NCBI GenBank assembly: GCA_910586585.1
Contig: CAJUKA010000009.1
Location: 1-64,000, forward strand
Source: an uncultured Lachnospiraceae bacterium
GTDB taxonomy: Bacteria > Bacillota > Clostridia > Lachnospirales > Lachnospiraceae
Direction: 5' to 3'
DNA: 64,000 bases
Both the position numbers and the translations under genes were made by a program. The notes beneath the pieces are model-generated. The model ran no database searches. It saw only the letters and a list, made by a program, of their open reading frames with translations, and was not told the origin of the DNA. Numbering within the stretch: the stretch's first letter is position 1; the number at the start of each line of letters is the position of its first letter. Of the stretch, positions 61,730 through 64,000 are shown in pieces.

Positions 61730-61745
61730 GCACAGTTTTGTGCAC
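61730..61745 (-). promoter_or_regulatory. hairpin after the pyrB attenuator
   Basis: On the minus strand TGCACA-AAAC-TGTGCA, directly after the terminator T-run. It may affect RNA polymerase pausing or RNA stability. Confidence 0.35.
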
Positions 61746-61769
61746 AAAAAAAGAGAAATAAATTCTCTT
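61746..61769 (-). terminator. pyrBI attenuator
   Basis: Minus strand: AAGAGAA, 5-nt loop, TTCTCTT, then T run (plus-strand 61752 down to 61746). The leader ORF stop codon TAA (61770-61768) overlaps the first bases of the stem. A ribosome reaching that stop would block hairpin formation. Confidence 0.75.
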
Positions 61770-61872
61770 ATATAAAATGATATATCTGAAAATAAATTGT
61801 CTGAAAATAAGAATAGAAATAAGAAATAAAATCATACAAAAAGTTCATTTTCTTTGCTTTCAAATGAATCAT
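61768..61872 (-). CDS. pyrBI leader peptide
   Basis: 34-codon ORF behind a strong GAGGAGG. Starts MIHLKAKKMNFLYDF and ends IYFQIYHFI; 13 of the last 25 residues are Phe or Tyr and most codons are U-rich (TTT, TAT, ATT), so the transcript is a long U-rich pause region. The stop lies in the attenuator stem. This is the layout of enterobacterial pyrBI/pyrE UTP-sensitive attenuation: low UTP slows RNA polymerase, the ribosome catches up and prevents termination. Function as a peptide is not implied. Confidence 0.7.
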   Translation of the reverse strand: MIHLKAKKMNFLYDFISYFYSYFQTIYFQIYHFI

Positions 61873-61911
61873 TCCAAATTCCTCCTCTTATCACAAACAG
61901 ATATTTTTGAT

Positions 61912-61940
61912 ATCATAGCACATCTGTAGAAAGCTTTCAA
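61912..61940 (-). promoter_or_regulatory. pyrBI promoter
   Basis: Minus strand: TTGAAA, 17-nt spacer, TATGAT. Transcription would begin near 61905, about 33 nt before the leader ATG. Confidence 0.8.
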
Positions 61941-62256
61941 GAAAAAAATGAATGTGTATCATTTTGTGTATGTTTTGTCCAATGTAGTTTATGGACGTTT
62001 TTTTGCAAAAAAAATATAATGAGTATATCAATGAAGCGAGACGGCCGTCGCGGAAAATACATGTATTTCAATTGATTTTTGCAACCAATCATTTACAAAA
62101 AAGTGCAGCAAAAAATACCCCATTATAATGAAAAACAGCAGTCCCCTGAAGGCAAACCAGAGCATATCCAATTGAAGGATATAAGCAATTGGATATGACT
62201 CTGCTGAGATGTTTGCAGAAGGGTGGCTACGGGACTTAGAATAGGAGGAGATTGAA
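61941..62256 (+). promoter_or_regulatory. beta-galactosidase control region
   Basis: Candidate promoter TGGACG (61992-61997), 17-nt spacer, TATAAT (62015-62020); a second TATAAT at 62124-62129 lacks a good -35. Palindromes GACGGCCGTC (62040-62049) and AAATACATGTATTT (62055-62068) lie downstream of the first -10 as possible operators. A long hairpin CATATCCAATTG (62163-62174) / CAATTGGATATG (62186-62197), extended by CAGAG/CTCTG, precedes the ribosome binding site. No catabolite-response element was recognised. Confidence 0.5.
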
Positions 62257-64000
62257 ATGATAGTACCGCGACACTATGAAAATCTGAATGTTCTGCATGA
62301 AAATACAATGCCGGAAAGGGCATATTATATTCCTGCATCAAAGTACATGGACATTCTTGTAGACCGTAATGCATCTGACCGTATACAGATGCTAAATGGG
62401 AAATGGCGTTTTCGCTATTACGAAAGTATTTATGAATTAAATGATACATTTTATGAACTTGATTATGATGTGACTTCCTATGATTTAATAAATGTGCCGG
62501 GTGTTTGGCAAATGGCAGGATATGATTCGCATCAATACACCAATATTCGATATCCATTTCCGTTTGATCCGCCATATGTCCCACAAGACAATCCTTGCGG
62601 AGCATACGTACATACGTTTTTTTATCAAAAAGATACCAATGCGCCAAAAGCTTATTTGAATTTTGAAGGTGTTGATTCCTGCTTTTATGTCTGGCTGAAT
62701 GGGATTTATATTGGATATAGCCAGGTATCCCATGGGACAAGTGAATTTGATGTCACAGATGCAATCGCAGAGGGAGAAAACAGGCTTGCAGTTCTTGTAC
62801 TGAAATGGTGTGATGGAAGTTATTTAGAAGATCAGGATAAATTTCGCATGAGTGGGATTTTTCGTGATGTGTATCTTTTGAAGCGCCCCACACAGGCGGT
62901 TCGGGATTATTTTATCAGGACAACAATTACAAATGAGATGGCAAGAGTCATTATACAACTACAATATTTTAATGAAGTGATACCAACATCGCTTACGATT
63001 TTTGATGCAAATAACAAAATGATTGATACGGTGAATATTGGTGTATTTGATGCAGTAAGACCAGAAAAATCAATCTATAGTTCCTTAAAAATTGCAAATC
63101 CTATACTGTGGAATACAGAACATCCCTATTTATATACATTAGTCATTGAGACAGCAACAGAAACAATTGTTGAGCAGGTAGGGCTGCGAAATATTGAAAT
63201 TTTGGATCAGATTGTTATGTTCAATGGAGAAAAAATTAAATTTCGCGGTGTCAATCGTCATGATTCCGATCCTGTTACAGGATACACAATCAGCATGGAG
63301 CAAATGGAGCAGGATTTGATGCTGATGAAACAGCACAATTTCAATGCAATAAGAACAAGCCATTATCCAAATGCCCCTGTGTTTTATCAATTGTGCGATA
63401 AGTATGGTTTTATGGTAATTGATGAAGCAGATATCGAAAGCCATGGTCCAGTGGAATTGTTTTATCAGGATAATAGTGATGAAAATAAATTTAACCACTG
63501 GAATGAATCAATTGCAGATAATCCAGCATGGGAAGCGGCAATTATGGATCGCGTAAAACGTTGTGTGCATAGGGACAAAAACCGTCCGTGTGTCATTATC
63601 TGGTCAATGGGAAATGAAAGTGCATATGGCTGTAATTTTGAGAAAGCGCTGCAATGGACGAAGGAATTTGACGCAGGGCGATTGACACACTATGAAAGCG
63701 CCAGGTATCGAAAAAAAGGACGAACATATGATTTTTCAAACCTTGATTTGTACAGTAGAATGTACCCAACGATAGAAGAGGTAAAACAATATTTACAAAA
63801 TGACCCAGATAAACCACTTTTGCTATGCGAGTACTGCCATTCTATGGGAAATGGGCCAGGTGATTTTGAAGATTATTTTGAATTGTTTTCGCAACATGAT
63901 CTTTTGTGCGGAGGTTTTGTCTGGGAGTGGTGCGACCATGCGGTTGCGCACGGAAAAACATCAGAGGGAAAAACGCGGTATTTTTATGGCGGTGATCATG
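62257..64000 (+). CDS. lacZ: GH2 beta-galactosidase (N-terminal 581 codons, cut by window end)
   Basis: Open to the window edge. AGGAGGAG sits 6 nt before ATG 62257. Domain order: jelly-roll sugar-binding domain (PFPFDPPYVPQDNPCGAYVH, WLNGIYIGYSQVSHGTSEFDVT), immunoglobulin-like domain, then the TIM barrel with HRHD-type loop (FRGVNRHDSDPVTGY), acid/base E454 in WSMGNESAYG and nucleophile E525 in LLCEYCHSMGNGPGDFEDY. It therefore has both catalytic residues and is LacZ/BgaM-like. No signal peptide, so cytoplasmic; substrate probably lactose or other beta-galactosides. Confidence 0.93.
   Translation, partial: MIVPRHYENLNVLHENTMPERAYYIPASKYMDILVDRNASDRIQMLNGKWRFRYYESIYELNDTFYELDYDVTSYDLINVPGVWQMAGYDSHQYTNIRYPFPFDPPYVPQDNPCGAYVHTFFYQKDTNAPKAYLNFEGVDSCFYVWLNGIYIGYSQVSHGTSEFDVTDAIAEGENRLAVLVLKWCDGSYLEDQDKFRMSGIFRDVYLLKRPTQAVRDYFIRTTITNEMARVIIQLQYFNEVIPTSLTIFDANNKMIDTVNIGVFDAVRPEKSIYSSLKIANPILWNTEHPYLYTLVIETATETIVEQVGLRNIEILDQIVMFNGEKIKFRGVNRHDSDPVTGYTISMEQMEQDLMLMKQHNFNAIRTSHYPNAPVFYQLCDKYGFMVIDEADIESHGPVELFYQDNSDENKFNHWNESIADNPAWEAAIMDRVKRCVHRDKNRPCVIIWSMGNESAYGCNFEKALQWTKEFDAGRLTHYESARYRKKGRTYDFSNLDLYSRMYPTIEEVKQYLQNDPDKPLLLCEYCHSMGNGPGDFEDYFELFSQHDLLCGGFVWEWCDHAVAHGKTSEGKTRYFYGGDH

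Noticed and set aside
61644..61835. 63-codon minus-strand frame through the pyrB leader
   Set aside because: Starts inside the U-rich leader in another frame without a ribosome binding site and runs through the attenuator; the 34-codon ORF with GAGGAGG is the better candidate.
61628..61905. PyrR-controlled pyr attenuator
   Set aside because: No conserved PyrR binding-loop pattern seen; the ORF-plus-terminator design explains the leader better.
62123..62740. 205-codon minus-strand frame opposite the beta-galactosidase
   Set aside because: Antisense to a well-conserved GH2 domain; no family features and no plausible start signal.

Overview
The window reads as chromosome of a low-GC, endospore-forming Gram-positive anaerobe of class Clostridia, most likely family Lachnospiraceae (inference). 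Support: a sporulation block spoIIGA-sigE-sigG directly after ftsZ, a six-cysteine SCIFF peptide with its radical-SAM maturase beside fused secDF, PolC-type DNA polymerase III, LL-diaminopimelate aminotransferase, a type A RNase P RNA, and dense AGGAGG-type ribosome binding sites with many TTG/GTG starts. Nearly all genes are core housekeeping genes; I see no prophage, insertion sequence, CRISPR array or toxin-antitoxin locus.

Layout. 1-2140: 3' tail of a 23S rRNA, elongator tRNA-Met, a cold-shock gene behind a terminator-like leader, an unassigned small-RNA unit, and dapL on the minus strand. 2.4-16.3 kb: UPF0340 protein, polysaccharide deacetylase, bactofilin, then pyrH-frr, uppS-cdsA-dxr-rseP-ispG-polC (RNA turnover, isoprenoid and lipid supply, envelope stress, replication). 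16.5-29 kb: division and cell-wall cluster mraZ-rsmH-ftsL-PBP-PBP-murD-ftsW-murA-ftsQ-ftsZ, with an MraZ-type operator in front. 29-31.8 kb: sporulation block. 31.9-38.7 kb: chemoreceptor, phosphopantetheinyl transferase, an unrecognised 773-residue protein with a cNMP-binding-like N-terminus, a CNNM/CBS membrane protein, a TIGR04086-like protein. 38.8-43.9 kb: GH25 lysozyme, then scfA-scfB-secDF. 44-53.4 kb: TraX-like protein, acyl-ACP thioesterase, recJ, a possible C-rich small RNA, then dgt, dnaG-rpoD-trmK-nif3. 53.4-60.1 kb: nucleoside kinase, rnpB, a secreted protein, a serine protease, dCMP deaminase, two CobW-type GTPases. 60.2-64 kb: pyrBI on the minus strand and, divergently, the first 581 codons of a GH2 beta-galactosidase.

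The most interesting signals are regulatory. pyrBI has a leader that looks like the enterobacterial UTP-sensitive attenuator: a short Phe/Tyr-rich ORF with U-rich codons whose stop codon lies in an intrinsic terminator stem. spoIIGA has a -35/-10 pair 22 bp apart with Spo0A-box-like sites, as in Bacillus subtilis spoIIG, embedded in the ftsZ terminator and followed by a 79-bp tandem repeat. mraZ has four GTGG boxes at exact 10-bp spacing. Two intergenic loci 29 kb apart share a terminator-linked repeat. Several promoter-terminator units without a gene may be small RNAs.
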